Below are positions 1-12,495 of a stretch of 64,000 nt of DNA, piece by piece. The DNA is taken from assembly GCF_050942215.1 (NCBI RefSeq), contig NZ_CP192056.1, forward strand, positions 2,480,001-2,544,000, given 5' to 3'. This DNA comes from Sphaerimonospora sp050942215 (GTDB lineage Bacteria > Actinomycetota > Actinomycetes > Streptosporangiales > Streptosporangiaceae). The number at the start of each line of letters is the position of its first letter. The first letter of the stretch is position 1. Position numbers and translations under genes: made by a program. The notes under the pieces were generated by a model. That model saw nothing but the letters and a program-made list of their open reading frames with translations, searched no databases and was not told the origin of the DNA.

Positions 1-1701
<1,701 letters not shown>

Positions 1702-1753
1702 TCCTCCCCTCCCGGGGAACCGCGGAATCCGCCCCGTTCACCGCGACATGACA

Positions 1754-1784
1754 CCCGGTGTGGCCCCGATCGGGCCACGCCGGG
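1754..1784. terminator. Hairpin between convergent genes
   Basis: A GTGGCCC / GGGCCAC stem (1760-1766 and 1772-1778) is flanked by CCCGG / CCGGG arms with one mismatch. It lies between the stop of the ThuA/DUF1080 gene and the stop of the convergent LacI gene, so it may serve both directions. There is no U tract, which is common for actinomycete terminators. Confidence 0.5.
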
Positions 1785-1815
1785 CCCGGCCGGTGCGCCC
1801 GTCGGGGTCCGCCGA

Positions 1816-2829
1816 TCAGCGGGTGCGTGCGGGTCCGGTCGTCCGGCGCAGGGAGATGGGCGGGGAGAGGAGGATCTGGTGATGCGGGGTGGCGGGATCG
1901 GAGATCCGCCGGATGAGCAGTTCGACGGCGTGGGCGCCGAGCTCGTCGGCGGGCACGTCGGCGGCCGTGAGCGGCGGATGCAGATTCTCCGCCCAGTGAC
2001 GGCCCGCCACACCGGCGATGGAGAAGTCACCGGGCACGGTCAGGCCCGCGTTCTCGATCGCGTGGTACATGCCGGGTATGGCGGCCTCGTTGATGGTGGC
2101 GATGGCGGTGAGATCGGGATGGTCGGCGAGGAGCCGCCCGACGCAGGAGAATCCGGCGCGGGAATCGTCGGCGCAGCACATCTGGACGCCTTCCACGCCG
2201 CGTTCCGCCGTGGCGCGGTCGAAACCGGCCTGAGCCCGGTGGGCGGGGCCGTACCCGGCGGCCATCAGCTCGGCGGAGCGGTTGACCAGGGCGATGCGAC
2301 GATGACCCAGATCGGCCAGGTGGTGCACGCATTGTGAGATCAGCGTCTCGTAGTCGAGGTCCACCCAGGACATCTCGTCGGCGCGGTCGGTGCGGCCGAT
2401 GCCGACGAAGGGCAGTCTGGTCTGCCGCAGGCGGGCGACCCGGTCGTCCTCCAGCCGGATCTCCATGACGATCACGCCGTCGACGCGCCTGCCGCCGACC
2501 ACCCGCTCGAACGAGCGGTCGTGCTCGCCCCCCGAGGGCGACAGCAGGACGTCGAGGTCGGCGCGTGCGGCGGCGTCGACGACGCTGGCGACGAAGCCGA
2601 GCTGCATGTCGGTGAAGTGCCGGCTGGCCGGAGGGATGACCAGCCCGATCGTGCGGGTCCTGCCCTCCTTGAGCGCCTTGGCGGTCGCGTTGGGCTGGTA
2701 CCCCAGTTCGTCGATGACCGCCTGAATGCGCCGGCGGGTCGCCTCCGACACCGGGCGCTTGCCGCTCAGCGCGTAGGAGACGGTGCTGCGCGACACGCCC
2801 GATCGCTTGGCGATCTCCCCGATGTTCAT
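1816..2829 (-). CDS. LacI-family transcriptional regulator
   Basis: This 337-residue protein starts with a LacI helix-turn-helix (IGEIAKRSGVSRSTVSYALSG) and the hinge segment ending ALKEGRTRTIGLVIPP, followed by a periplasmic-binding-protein-like sugar-sensing domain. The ATG at 2829 was chosen because it sits just before the HTH and has TTGAGGAG a few bases upstream; the frame stays open to 2985 but the extra residues look non-coding. The gene is divergent from an ABC importer whose promoter carries the palindrome CGAATCGATTCG, the form expected for a LacI operator with a central CG. The likely role is repression of the neighbouring importer and GH63-like gene, and perhaps of the second importer and the xylanase. 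The effector sugar is unknown. Confidence 0.9.
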   Translation of the reverse strand: MNIGEIAKRSGVSRSTVSYALSGKRPVSEATRRRIQAVIDELGYQPNATAKALKEGRTRTIGLVIPPASRHFTDMQLGFVASVVDAAARADLDVLLSPSGGEHDRSFERVVGGRRVDGVIVMEIRLEDDRVARLRQTRLPFVGIGRTDRADEMSWVDLDYETLISQCVHHLADLGHRRIALVNRSAELMAAGYGPAHRAQAGFDRATAERGVEGVQMCCADDSRAGFSCVGRLLADHPDLTAIATINEAAIPGMYHAIENAGLTVPGDFSIAGVAGRHWAENLHPPLTAADVPADELGAHAVELLIRRISDPATPHHQILLSPPISLRRTTGPARTR

Positions 2830-2916
2830 CCCGCTCCTCAACCGGTCGTCCCACCGCTGACTATCGTAGATCGAACCGATAGAACCGACGAGTCGCGCTG
2901 TTTTCGCCGGACCCCA

Positions 2917-2945
2917 TTGACGCGAGCGATCCGCGGCCCTATCTT
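2917..2945 (+). promoter_or_regulatory. Predicted sigma70 promoter of ABC importer 1
   Basis: TTGACG (2917-2922) and TATCTT (2940-2945) are separated by 17 bases. The predicted start point falls inside the double palindrome at 2950-2971, about 70 bases before the lipoprotein start. Confidence 0.55.
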
Positions 2946-2949
2946 CAGG

Positions 2950-2971
2950 CGAACCGATTCGAATCGATTCG
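2950..2971. promoter_or_regulatory. Tandem LacI-type operator
   Basis: Two overlapping sites are seen: CGAACCGATTCG (2950-2961) and the perfect palindrome CGAATCGATTCG (2960-2971). They begin five bases after the -10 box, so binding should block transcription of the importer. The identical perfect palindrome recurs at 12267. Confidence 0.6.
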
Positions 2972-3019
2972 ACATCGGATGACAATAGCCGCAGAACGCG
3001 TGTCAGCGGAGGTCAGATC

Positions 3020-4282
3020 ATGGGGCCAGGGACAACGAGTCGGCGTGCGGCCGGCCTGAGTATGGCGGTGCTGGCAGCCGCCGGCGGTCTCGTCGCATGC
3101 TCCTCATCGTCCGGCGGAGACGCCGCCACGGATGCGAGCCAGGCCGGGACCTACACGATCTGGGACCCCTACCCGCAGCACGACAAGAGCTCGGAGTGGG
3201 TCGAACTACTGGAGACGTGCGGCGCCCAGGCGGGTGCCACGGTCCAGCGCACGGCCTACGACACCACCGACCTGACGAACAAGACGCTGCTGGCCGCGCA
3301 GCAGGGCAACGCGCCCGACGTGCTCATCGTCGACAACCCGGTGGTCTCCACGCTGGCCGAGGCGGGGGTGCTGACGACGACGGAGGAGAACAAGCTCGAC
3401 ACCTCGGCCATCGCGCCGAACCTGCTGGGGGCGGGGCGGATCGGCGGCAAGACGTACGGCGTCCCGATCGGGGCCAACACCCTGGCCCTCTACTACAACG
3501 AGAACGTGCTCGAGAAGGCCGGGGTGGACATCGCCTCGGTGCGGGACTGGGCCTCGCTCACCGCGGCGCTGGAGAAGGTCAAGGCGGCCGGCGACAAGGG
3601 CATCACGTTCTCGGCGATCGGCACCGAGGAGGGCAGCTTCCAGTTCCTGCCCTGGTTCTGGGGGGCCGGCGCCCAGCTCACCGCGCTCGACTCCCCGCAG
3701 GGGGTCGCGGCCGTCGAGTTGTGGACCGACTGGCTGCGGAAGGGGTACGCCCCCAACTCGGTCATCAACAACACGCAGACCACCAGCTGGCAGGAGTTCA
3801 CCGGCGGCGACTACGCCTTCGCCGAGAACGGGACCTGGCAGCTGGCCAACGCCCAGAAGGCCGGCTTCGCCTACGGCATCATCCCGATCCCCGCCAAGGA
3901 CGGCGGGACGGCGCCCGCGCCGACCGGGGGCGAGTTCGTCAGCATCCCCGTGCAGAAGGACACCGGGCGCTACGCCACCTCCCAGAAGCTGGTGACCTGC
4001 CTGACCAGCACGGACAACTCCCTGACCACGACCACAGCCCTGTCGTACGTCGCGCCGACGGAGCAGGTGCAGGCCAAGCAGGTCGCCGAGAACCCCGACC
4101 TGGCGGTCTGGGTCGAGGCGGTCAAGGCCGCCAAGGGCCGTACCAGCGACGACCTCGGCACCAAGTATCCGAGGATCTCCGAGCCGATGTGGGGCGCGGT
4201 GCAGGCGGCGCTGAGCGGGTCGAAGAACCCGCAGCAGGCGATGGCGGACGCGCAGGCCGCGGCCGCGAGCGCCACCCGGTAG
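3020..4282 (+). CDS. Sugar ABC transporter substrate-binding lipoprotein
   Basis: The 420-residue extracellular solute-binding protein is of the maltose/oligosaccharide type (family 1). The N terminus is a lipoprotein signal: basic residues, a hydrophobic stretch and a lipobox LVAC with Cys27 as the predicted lipidated residue, followed by a Ser/Gly-rich spacer. GGAGG at 3008-3012 lies seven bases before the ATG. It is followed after five bases by the first permease gene, so the three transport genes form one unit. No ATPase gene is present; importers of this class often share an MsiK-like ATPase encoded elsewhere. The ligand is unknown, but the GH63-like gene in the same unit suggests a glucose-containing oligosaccharide. 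Confidence 0.9.
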   Translation: MGPGTTSRRAAGLSMAVLAAAGGLVACSSSSGGDAATDASQAGTYTIWDPYPQHDKSSEWVELLETCGAQAGATVQRTAYDTTDLTNKTLLAAQQGNAPDVLIVDNPVVSTLAEAGVLTTTEENKLDTSAIAPNLLGAGRIGGKTYGVPIGANTLALYYNENVLEKAGVDIASVRDWASLTAALEKVKAAGDKGITFSAIGTEEGSFQFLPWFWGAGAQLTALDSPQGVAAVELWTDWLRKGYAPNSVINNTQTTSWQEFTGGDYAFAENGTWQLANAQKAGFAYGIIPIPAKDGGTAPAPTGGEFVSIPVQKDTGRYATSQKLVTCLTSTDNSLTTTTALSYVAPTEQVQAKQVAENPDLAVWVEAVKAAKGRTSDDLGTKYPRISEPMWGAVQAALSGSKNPQQAMADAQAAAASATR

Positions 4283-4287
4283 CGGCG

Positions 4288-5202
4288 ATGCACGCGGCTG
4301 CGAGCGCGGCGGCGCGCGGTGCGAGGGCCGGTCGGTGGGCGGCCTGGGCCTTTCTGGCGCCGGTCGTCGTCTACCTGCTGGTCTTCTACGCCTATCCGCT
4401 GTACCGCAACGTCGATCTGAGCCTGCGCGACTACACGGTGCGCTCGTTCGTCCAGGGGGACGCGCCGTTCATCGGGCTCGCCAACTACGCGAAGGTCGTG
4501 GGCGACATGACCTTCGGGCCGGCGCTGTGGCACACGGTGGTGTTCACGCTGGTGTCACTGGGGTTCCAGTTCGCCATCGGGCTCGCCCTGGCGGTGTTCT
4601 TCTACCGGAACTTCCGGTTGTCGGCCACGTTGCGTGCGCTGTTCCTGGTGCCGTGGCTGCTGCCGCTGATCGTGTCGGCCTCGACGTGGTCGTGGATGCT
4701 CAACAGCGACTCCGGCGTCGTCAACGCGGTGCTCGGCGTCTTCGGCGTGGGGCCGGTCCACTGGCTGACCTCGCCCGACTGGTCGCTGTGGTCGGTGACC
4801 CTCGCCAACATCTGGATCGGGATCCCGTTCAACCTGGTCGTGCTGTACTCCGGCCTCCAGTCGATCGACCCGGTCGTCTACGAGGCGGCGGCGCTGGACG
4901 GCGCGACCGGCTGGCAGCGGTTCTGGAAGGTGACCTTCCCGCTGCTGCGGCCGGTCTCGGCGATCACGCTGCTGCTCGGGCTGGTCTACACGCTGAAGGT
5001 GTTCGACATCATCTGGATCATGACCAAGGGCGGGCCGAGCGACTCCTCCACCACGTTCGCCACCTGGTCGTACCGGCTGGGCTTCGGGAACCTGCTGCCG
5101 GCCTTCGGCCCCGGGGCGGCGGTCGGCAACCTCCTGATCGTGGCGGCTCTGGCGTCCGGGCTGATCTACATCCGGGTGCAGCGGAGGCTGGCCCTGCCAT
5201 GA
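4288..5202 (+). CDS. Sugar ABC transporter permease (MalF-like)
   Basis: The 304-residue inner-membrane protein has about six hydrophobic segments, the first at FLAPVVVYLLVFYAYPLY. The permease EAA loop is visible as DPVVYEAAALDGATGWQRFWKVTFP, the site that contacts the ATPase. The ATG at 4288 is five bases after the lipoprotein stop. It pairs with the permease at 5234 to form the membrane channel. Confidence 0.9.
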   Translation: MHAAASAAARGARAGRWAAWAFLAPVVVYLLVFYAYPLYRNVDLSLRDYTVRSFVQGDAPFIGLANYAKVVGDMTFGPALWHTVVFTLVSLGFQFAIGLALAVFFYRNFRLSATLRALFLVPWLLPLIVSASTWSWMLNSDSGVVNAVLGVFGVGPVHWLTSPDWSLWSVTLANIWIGIPFNLVVLYSGLQSIDPVVYEAAALDGATGWQRFWKVTFPLLRPVSAITLLLGLVYTLKVFDIIWIMTKGGPSDSSTTFATWSYRLGFGNLLPAFGPGAAVGNLLIVAALASGLIYIRVQRRLALP

Positions 5203-5233
5203 ACGGGCGGATCGAGCGGATCGTGGGCGCGTC

Positions 5234-6052
5234 ATGAAGGCCGCGCGCAGCTGGTGGAAGACGGCGACCGGGCTGGTGCTGACCGGTGTGATGCTGTTCC
5301 CGGTCTACTGGATGATCAACGTGTCCTTCACCCGGGAACAGGACATGCGCAAGAGCCCGCCCTCCTGGTTCCCGCTGGACGGAACCCTGGACGGCTACCG
5401 GTCGGTGCTCGACCAGCAGCTGCCCTACCTGGGGGTCAGCGTGATCGTGGGGCTGGGCACGGTCGCGCTCACGCTGCTGGTCGGTACTCCGGCCGGATAC
5501 GCGCTGGCGAAGCTGCGCCCGAGAGGCGGCGGGGTGCTGAGCTTCCTGCTGCTGATCGCGCAGATGATCCCGGGGATCATCATGGCGATGGGGTTCTACG
5601 CCGTCTTCCTCAACGTGGGAGTGCTCAACACGATCCCGGGCCTGATCGTGGCGGACTCGACGCTGGCGGTGCCGTTCGCGGTGCTGATCTTCACGACGTT
5701 CATGTCCGGCATCCCCGAAGAGTTGCTGCAGGCGGCCCGGGTCGACGGGGCCGGGGCGCTGCGGACCTTCTGGTCGGTGGTCGTGCCGGTCAGCCGCAAC
5801 TCGATCATCACGGTGTCGCTGTTCGCGTTCCTGTGGGCGTGGTCGGACTTCGTGTTCGCCAGCACCCTGGACCAGGGCGGCTCGCTGCAGCCGATCACGC
5901 TCGGCATCTACCACTACATCGGCAACAACAACCAGCAGTGGAACGCCATCATGGCCACCGCCGTGATCGCCTCCGTCCCCGCCACCGTGCTGCTGGTCAT
6001 CGCCCAGCGTTACGTCGCCGCCGGAGTCACCGCGGGTGCGGTGAAGAACTAG
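5234..6052 (+). CDS. Sugar ABC transporter permease (MalG-like)
   Basis: The 272-residue permease has six predicted membrane segments and an EAA loop (IPEELLQAARVDGAGALRTF). The ATG at 5234 is 31 bases after the preceding stop. A 12-codon ORF starting ATGA at 5199 and ending TCATGA at 5237 bridges the two permease genes and could couple their translation. The nearest purine-rich stretch (GAGCGGATCG) is a weak ribosome binding site, which fits coupling. Confidence 0.88.
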   Translation: MKAARSWWKTATGLVLTGVMLFPVYWMINVSFTREQDMRKSPPSWFPLDGTLDGYRSVLDQQLPYLGVSVIVGLGTVALTLLVGTPAGYALAKLRPRGGGVLSFLLLIAQMIPGIIMAMGFYAVFLNVGVLNTIPGLIVADSTLAVPFAVLIFTTFMSGIPEELLQAARVDGAGALRTFWSVVVPVSRNSIITVSLFAFLWAWSDFVFASTLDQGGSLQPITLGIYHYIGNNNQQWNAIMATAVIASVPATVLLVIAQRYVAAGVTAGAVKN

Positions 6053-6088
6053 CCCGGCTCTCTCTCCGACAGAAGGGACCCTTCGTTC

Positions 6089-7810
6089 ATGACCGCCGCC
6101 GCAGGCCTGGCATTCTCCCTCTGGGAGATCCCGTTCAGCTTCCGCGGATCGTGGTTCGACTTCTCCCCGGTGATCGGTGAGAAGATCTACGCGCCCGATG
6201 TCCATCTGGTGTCGCACCAGACCGGCATGCATCCGATCCTGCGGCTGGTTCCCACCGTGGGCGGAGCCCGCGCAGAGACGACCCTGTCCGCGACCCCGCA
6301 CGTGCTCGCCTGGGATCACGACGCCGGACGGATCGAGCTCGCCTACGAGACCCCCGACACCGTGCGGATACGCGGTCAGGGCCTGGGGCTGGACCTCGTG
6401 GCGGCCGATCCGGTCCTGACGCCGTTCAGCGGTCCGTACTTCTACGCCGATCCCGGCGACGGCTCGTGGGTCTTCACGGTGTACCAGACCGGCCGCCGCT
6501 ACCGCGTGACCCTCCTCGCCGGGCAGGCGGAGCCGAAGGGCGCGCAGGTGCTCGGCACCGCCGAGCGCGGCGTCGTGCTCCTCGGCGGCGAGTCGTGGGA
6601 GATCGCCGTCGAGGAGTACGAGACCGCCCGCGCCCCCTACCGGAGCGGGACCGGCTTCGAGCAGGTTCTGGGAGCCGCGCGGAGCGCCTTCGAATCGTTT
6701 CGAGACGCGGTGGCGCCCTGGCGCAGCGACAGGACGCCCGCCGCCGAGCTGGCCGCCTACGTCCTGTGGTCGGCCACGGTGCGTCCGGCAGGCTTCGTCA
6801 CCCGGCCCGGGGTGCTGATGTCCAAGCACTGGATGGACAAGGTCTGGAGCTGGGACCACTGCTTCAACGCCATCGCCCTCGCCGACGGGCTGCCGGAGCT
6901 GGCCAGGGACCAGTTCCGGCTGGTGTTCGACCACCAGGACGCCACCGGCGCGCTGCCCGACTCGGTCACGCATTCGGAGATTCTGTATAACTTCGTCAAG
7001 CCGCCCATCCACGGCTGGGCCCTGGGGCGGCTGCGCCCGCTGAGCGCCGGCGAGACCGCCGAGGTGTACCGGCTGCTGGAGCGGTGGACCTCCTTCTGGC
7101 TGACCCACCGGCGCGTTCCCGGCCACGAGTTCGCCCACTACCAGCACGGCAACGACAGCGGCTGGGACAACGCCACCACCTTCGACCCCGAGCGCGTCGT
7201 CGAGACGGCGGACCTGGCGGCCTTCCTCGTCCTCCAGATGCGCGAACTCGCCCGCCTGGCCGCCGAGCTCGACCTGCGGGACGCGGCCGCCGCCTGGGCC
7301 CGGGGGGCCGACCGCATGCTCCAGGCGCTGCTGGCCGAGCTGTGGGACGGCGACCGGTTCGTCGCCAGGAGCGCCAGGACCGGACGCACCTGGTCCAGCG
7401 CGAGCCTGCTCGACCTCATGCCGATCGTCTTGGGGGCGGAGCTGCCGGAACCGGTCCGGGCGTCGCTGGCCGCCCGGATCGAGACCCACCTGACCGAGTT
7501 CGGGCTGGCCACCGAGCTGCCCGGCTCATCCCACTACCAGGACGACGGCTACTGGCGCGGTCCGATCTGGGCGCCCTCGACCATCCTGATCGAGGACGGC
7601 CTGCGCCGCGCCGGTTACCCGGGCCTGGCCGACGAGATCAGCACGCGCTTCCGCCTCCTGTGCGAGAAAGCCGGGTTCGCGGAGAACTTCGACGCCCATA
7701 AGGGCACGGGCCTGCGCGACCGCGCCTACACGTGGACCGCCAGCGCCTACCTCATCCTCGCCGCCGCCCACGAACGCCGGGAGGAGCCCATCACGGCGGC
7801 GTCCGTTTGA
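6089..7810 (+). CDS. GH63-like (alpha/alpha)6-barrel glycoside hydrolase
   Basis: The 573-residue protein has no signal peptide and is probably cytoplasmic. An N-terminal beta domain (about 1-190) is followed by an (alpha/alpha)6 barrel of the GH63/MGH1 type, with WMDKVWSWDHCFNAIAL, HGNDSGWDNAT (the Asp in SGWD is the usual catalytic acid position) and YWRGPIWAPS. Known members are alpha-glucosidases or glucosyl/mannosylglycerate hydrolases, and automatic annotations often call them amylo-alpha-1,6-glucosidase. GAAGGGA lies upstream of the ATG. Its place at the end of the importer operon suggests it hydrolyses the imported sugar. An operator-like CGAATCGTTTCG lies inside the gene at 6691-6702. 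Confidence 0.8.
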   Translation: MTAAAGLAFSLWEIPFSFRGSWFDFSPVIGEKIYAPDVHLVSHQTGMHPILRLVPTVGGARAETTLSATPHVLAWDHDAGRIELAYETPDTVRIRGQGLGLDLVAADPVLTPFSGPYFYADPGDGSWVFTVYQTGRRYRVTLLAGQAEPKGAQVLGTAERGVVLLGGESWEIAVEEYETARAPYRSGTGFEQVLGAARSAFESFRDAVAPWRSDRTPAAELAAYVLWSATVRPAGFVTRPGVLMSKHWMDKVWSWDHCFNAIALADGLPELARDQFRLVFDHQDATGALPDSVTHSEILYNFVKPPIHGWALGRLRPLSAGETAEVYRLLERWTSFWLTHRRVPGHEFAHYQHGNDSGWDNATTFDPERVVETADLAAFLVLQMRELARLAAELDLRDAAAAWARGADRMLQALLAELWDGDRFVARSARTGRTWSSASLLDLMPIVLGAELPEPVRASLAARIETHLTEFGLATELPGSSHYQDDGYWRGPIWAPSTILIEDGLRRAGYPGLADEISTRFRLLCEKAGFAENFDAHKGTGLRDRAYTWTASAYLILAAAHERREEPITAASV

Positions 7811-7824
7811 GCCACGCCCGCCGT

Positions 7825-7836
7825 CGAATCGCTTCG
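7825..7836. promoter_or_regulatory. Operator-like site in a convergent intergenic region
   Basis: CGAATCGCTTCG differs from the perfect palindrome of the two ABC promoters at one position. It lies 15 bases after the GH63-like stop and away from any visible start, so a repressor role is not obvious. Confidence 0.3.
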
Positions 7837-7880
7837 ATTCCGATTCCCGGCCAGACCACGCCATGGAGATCACCGTCCCG

Positions 7881-7914
7881 CTTATCGGCGTGGACGACTT
7901 ATCGGCGTGGACGA
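7881..7914. repeat. Perfect 17-base tandem duplication
   Basis: CTTATCGGCGTGGACGA occurs twice back to back (7881-7897 and 7898-7914) in the non-coding gap between convergent genes. It looks like replication slippage. Confidence 0.85.
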
Positions 7915-7929
7915 CCACGAGCGCATCGG

Positions 7930-7973
7930 AACGGCCCTCGCCGGGATCGGTCGATCACCCGGCGAGGGCCGTT
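7930..7973. terminator. Strong bidirectional terminator hairpin
   Basis: A perfect 16-base stem (7930-7945 with 7958-7973, inner part CCCTCGCCGGG) closes a 12-base loop. It lies between the GH63-like gene and the convergent secreted glycosidase. Confidence 0.75.
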
Positions 7974-7990
7974 CGCTCCGAGCGGGACGC

Positions 7991-9938
<1,948 letters not shown>

Positions 9939-9961
9939 TCAGGAGGTCGCTCAAGGGCCGC

Positions 9962-9995
9962 GAGCCGGTTCGCGCGGGTTGGCGCGGACCGGCTC
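9962..9995 (-). terminator. Terminator hairpin of the xylanase gene
   Basis: A 14-base stem with one T-G wobble (9962-9975 with 9982-9995, core GAGCCGGT / ACCGGCTC) and a six-base loop lies about 30 bases downstream of the xylanase stop. Confidence 0.65.
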
Positions 9996-10027
9996 AACGG
10001 TTTGCGATCACAGGTGGCCGGAGGGCG

Positions 10028-11515
<1,488 letters not shown>

Positions 11516-11629
11516 TCACGAGGGAAGGGTCGCAAGATCACGGTTTGATCCATGGTCGAACCGCGTCACATTCGGCGTCCCCCTGCCGCCCACCACCGAC
11601 CTCGGCAGGTAGAGGTCGCCTGAGTGCTC

Positions 11630-11659
11630 AGTGTGGAAACCTCGGGTGTCGCCTGTCAA
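11630..11659 (-). promoter_or_regulatory. Candidate xylanase promoter
   Basis: On the minus strand TTGACA (11659-11654) is followed 18 bases later by CACACT (11635-11630), a weak -10. The operator at 11669-11682 lies nine bases upstream of the -35. Confidence 0.35.
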
Positions 11660-11668
11660 GGGACCGAA

Positions 11669-11682
11669 CGAATCGTTTCGAT
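11669..11682. promoter_or_regulatory. LacI-type operator upstream of the xylanase
   Basis: CGAATCGTTTCGAT differs by one base in the core from the perfect sites at 2960 and 12267. Its place upstream of a candidate -35 differs from the importer sites, so it could act by looping or be weak. Confidence 0.45.
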
Positions 11683-11878
11683 CCACTGTCGCTCTGCACG
11701 CCGTCATCCGCCCGGCCGGTCACACCGCAGATGAACGTTTCAGGGGGCGGCCGGGCCCACGACGGACCTTACCGGACGAACCGGCCGAACGCTTGACGGA
11801 TTCTCGTCATGTCGTGTTGTCTCCAGTACACCACCACCTCCGTCAGTCGAGGGAGAGGAGACTGGGTTCATCGAGTGT

Positions 11879-11896
11879 GATGTTAGCGCTAACATC
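11879..11896. promoter_or_regulatory. Perfect 18-base palindrome, second LacI-type operator class
   Basis: GATGTTAGCGCTAACATC is a perfect palindrome with a central GCGC and matches the general LacI/CcpA operator form. It differs from the CGAATCGATTCG class, so another regulator probably binds it. It lies 30 bases before the ATG at 11926. Confidence 0.6.
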
Positions 11897-11925
11897 GCCT
11901 GTGCGGCCGCACAAGGAGAACGAGA

Positions 11926-12030
11926 ATGCATGCACTCCCCATCCATGTGGCGCCCACGGCCGGCATCGTTCGCCGGTCGGCGTCGCCGGCAGCCCCGACG
12001 GGGTCAACCGTCCGGCGAAGACATATGTGA
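11926..12030 (+). CDS. Short ORF (34 residues) behind the palindrome; possible gene remnant
   Basis: The ORF starts MHALPIHVAPTAGIVRR and ends at TGA 12030. AAGGAG (11913-11918) precedes the ATG by seven bases, an unusually good ribosome binding site, and the operator palindrome precedes that. No domain is recognised and the C-terminal half is Arg/Ser/Pro-rich. It may be the start of a sugar gene that was deleted or frameshifted, leaving its control region, or a small protein or leader peptide. Confidence 0.3.
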   Translation: MHALPIHVAPTAGIVRRSASPAAPTGSTVRRRHM

Positions 12031-12232
12031 CATTTTCATGACATCCGCGCTTGTAAGACTCATACTTATCGCGTGTGTGTCCGCCGGATGTCCTGTCGGC
12101 CTTCACCGGGCGAAGAGAGGCGAGCCGACCTGATGGATCGGCGTCATCTGGCGTTGCGCGTACTCCCGGAGACGGCGGGGCGCTCGTCCGGCGTGTCGGC
12201 AAGCCGCCCTCCGCTCACCGGAATAAGCATGC

Positions 12233-12261
12233 TTGACAGGTTCGTTGGGTAGATCTATTTT
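12233..12261 (+). promoter_or_regulatory. Sigma70 promoter of ABC importer 2
   Basis: TTGACA (12233-12238) and TATTTT (12256-12261) are 17 bases apart, close to consensus. The operator at 12267 covers the predicted start point. The mRNA leader would be about 220 bases. Confidence 0.65.
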
Positions 12262-12266
12262 CCTTG

Positions 12267-12278
12267 CGAATCGATTCG
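12267..12278. promoter_or_regulatory. LacI-type operator of ABC importer 2
   Basis: The perfect palindrome CGAATCGATTCG is identical to that at 2960-2971 and likewise starts five bases after the -10 box, which suggests the same repressor controls both importers. Confidence 0.6.
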
Positions 12279-12378
12279 ATCAATTTGCACGGTCGGTCCC
12301 GGCGTCCATGCGCGCCGAGTGCAGAGCGCCGCGTCCCGCCGGTCCAGCACGACTCCCACCCCCCACTAGGAGCTACAC

Positions 12379-12495
12379 GTGCACGACTCCTCACCTCGTA
12401 CGGCGCGAAGGCCGGTCCCGGCCGGTGCCACCGCCGTGGCGCCGCCCGCCGGTCCCGGCCCCGCCCTGCGTTTCGCCGGGTGGGCCGCGTGCTGA
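12379..12495 (+). CDS. Possible leader ORF (38 residues) before the importer ATPase
   Basis: GTG at 12379 has AGGAG six bases upstream, the best ribosome binding site in the leader. The ORF (VHDSSPRTARRPVPAG...) ends at TGA 12493-12495 and overlaps the ATPase GTG at 12489 in another frame; an ATG follows two bases after the stop. The ATPase has no good ribosome binding site of its own, so translational coupling is plausible. A frameshifted N terminus of the ATPase is the alternative. Confidence 0.35.
   Translation: MHDSSPRTARRPVPAGATAVAPPAGPGPALRFAGWAAC

Noticed and set aside
5018..7489. 823-codon minus-strand frame under the permease and GH63-like genes
   Set aside because: Spans parts of two well-supported plus-strand genes, no ribosome binding site and no domain-like sequence.
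12264..12488. 75-codon N-terminal extension of the importer ATPase
   Set aside because: It would start inside the operator, before the predicted transcript is long enough for a ribosome site, and has no family-like sequence.
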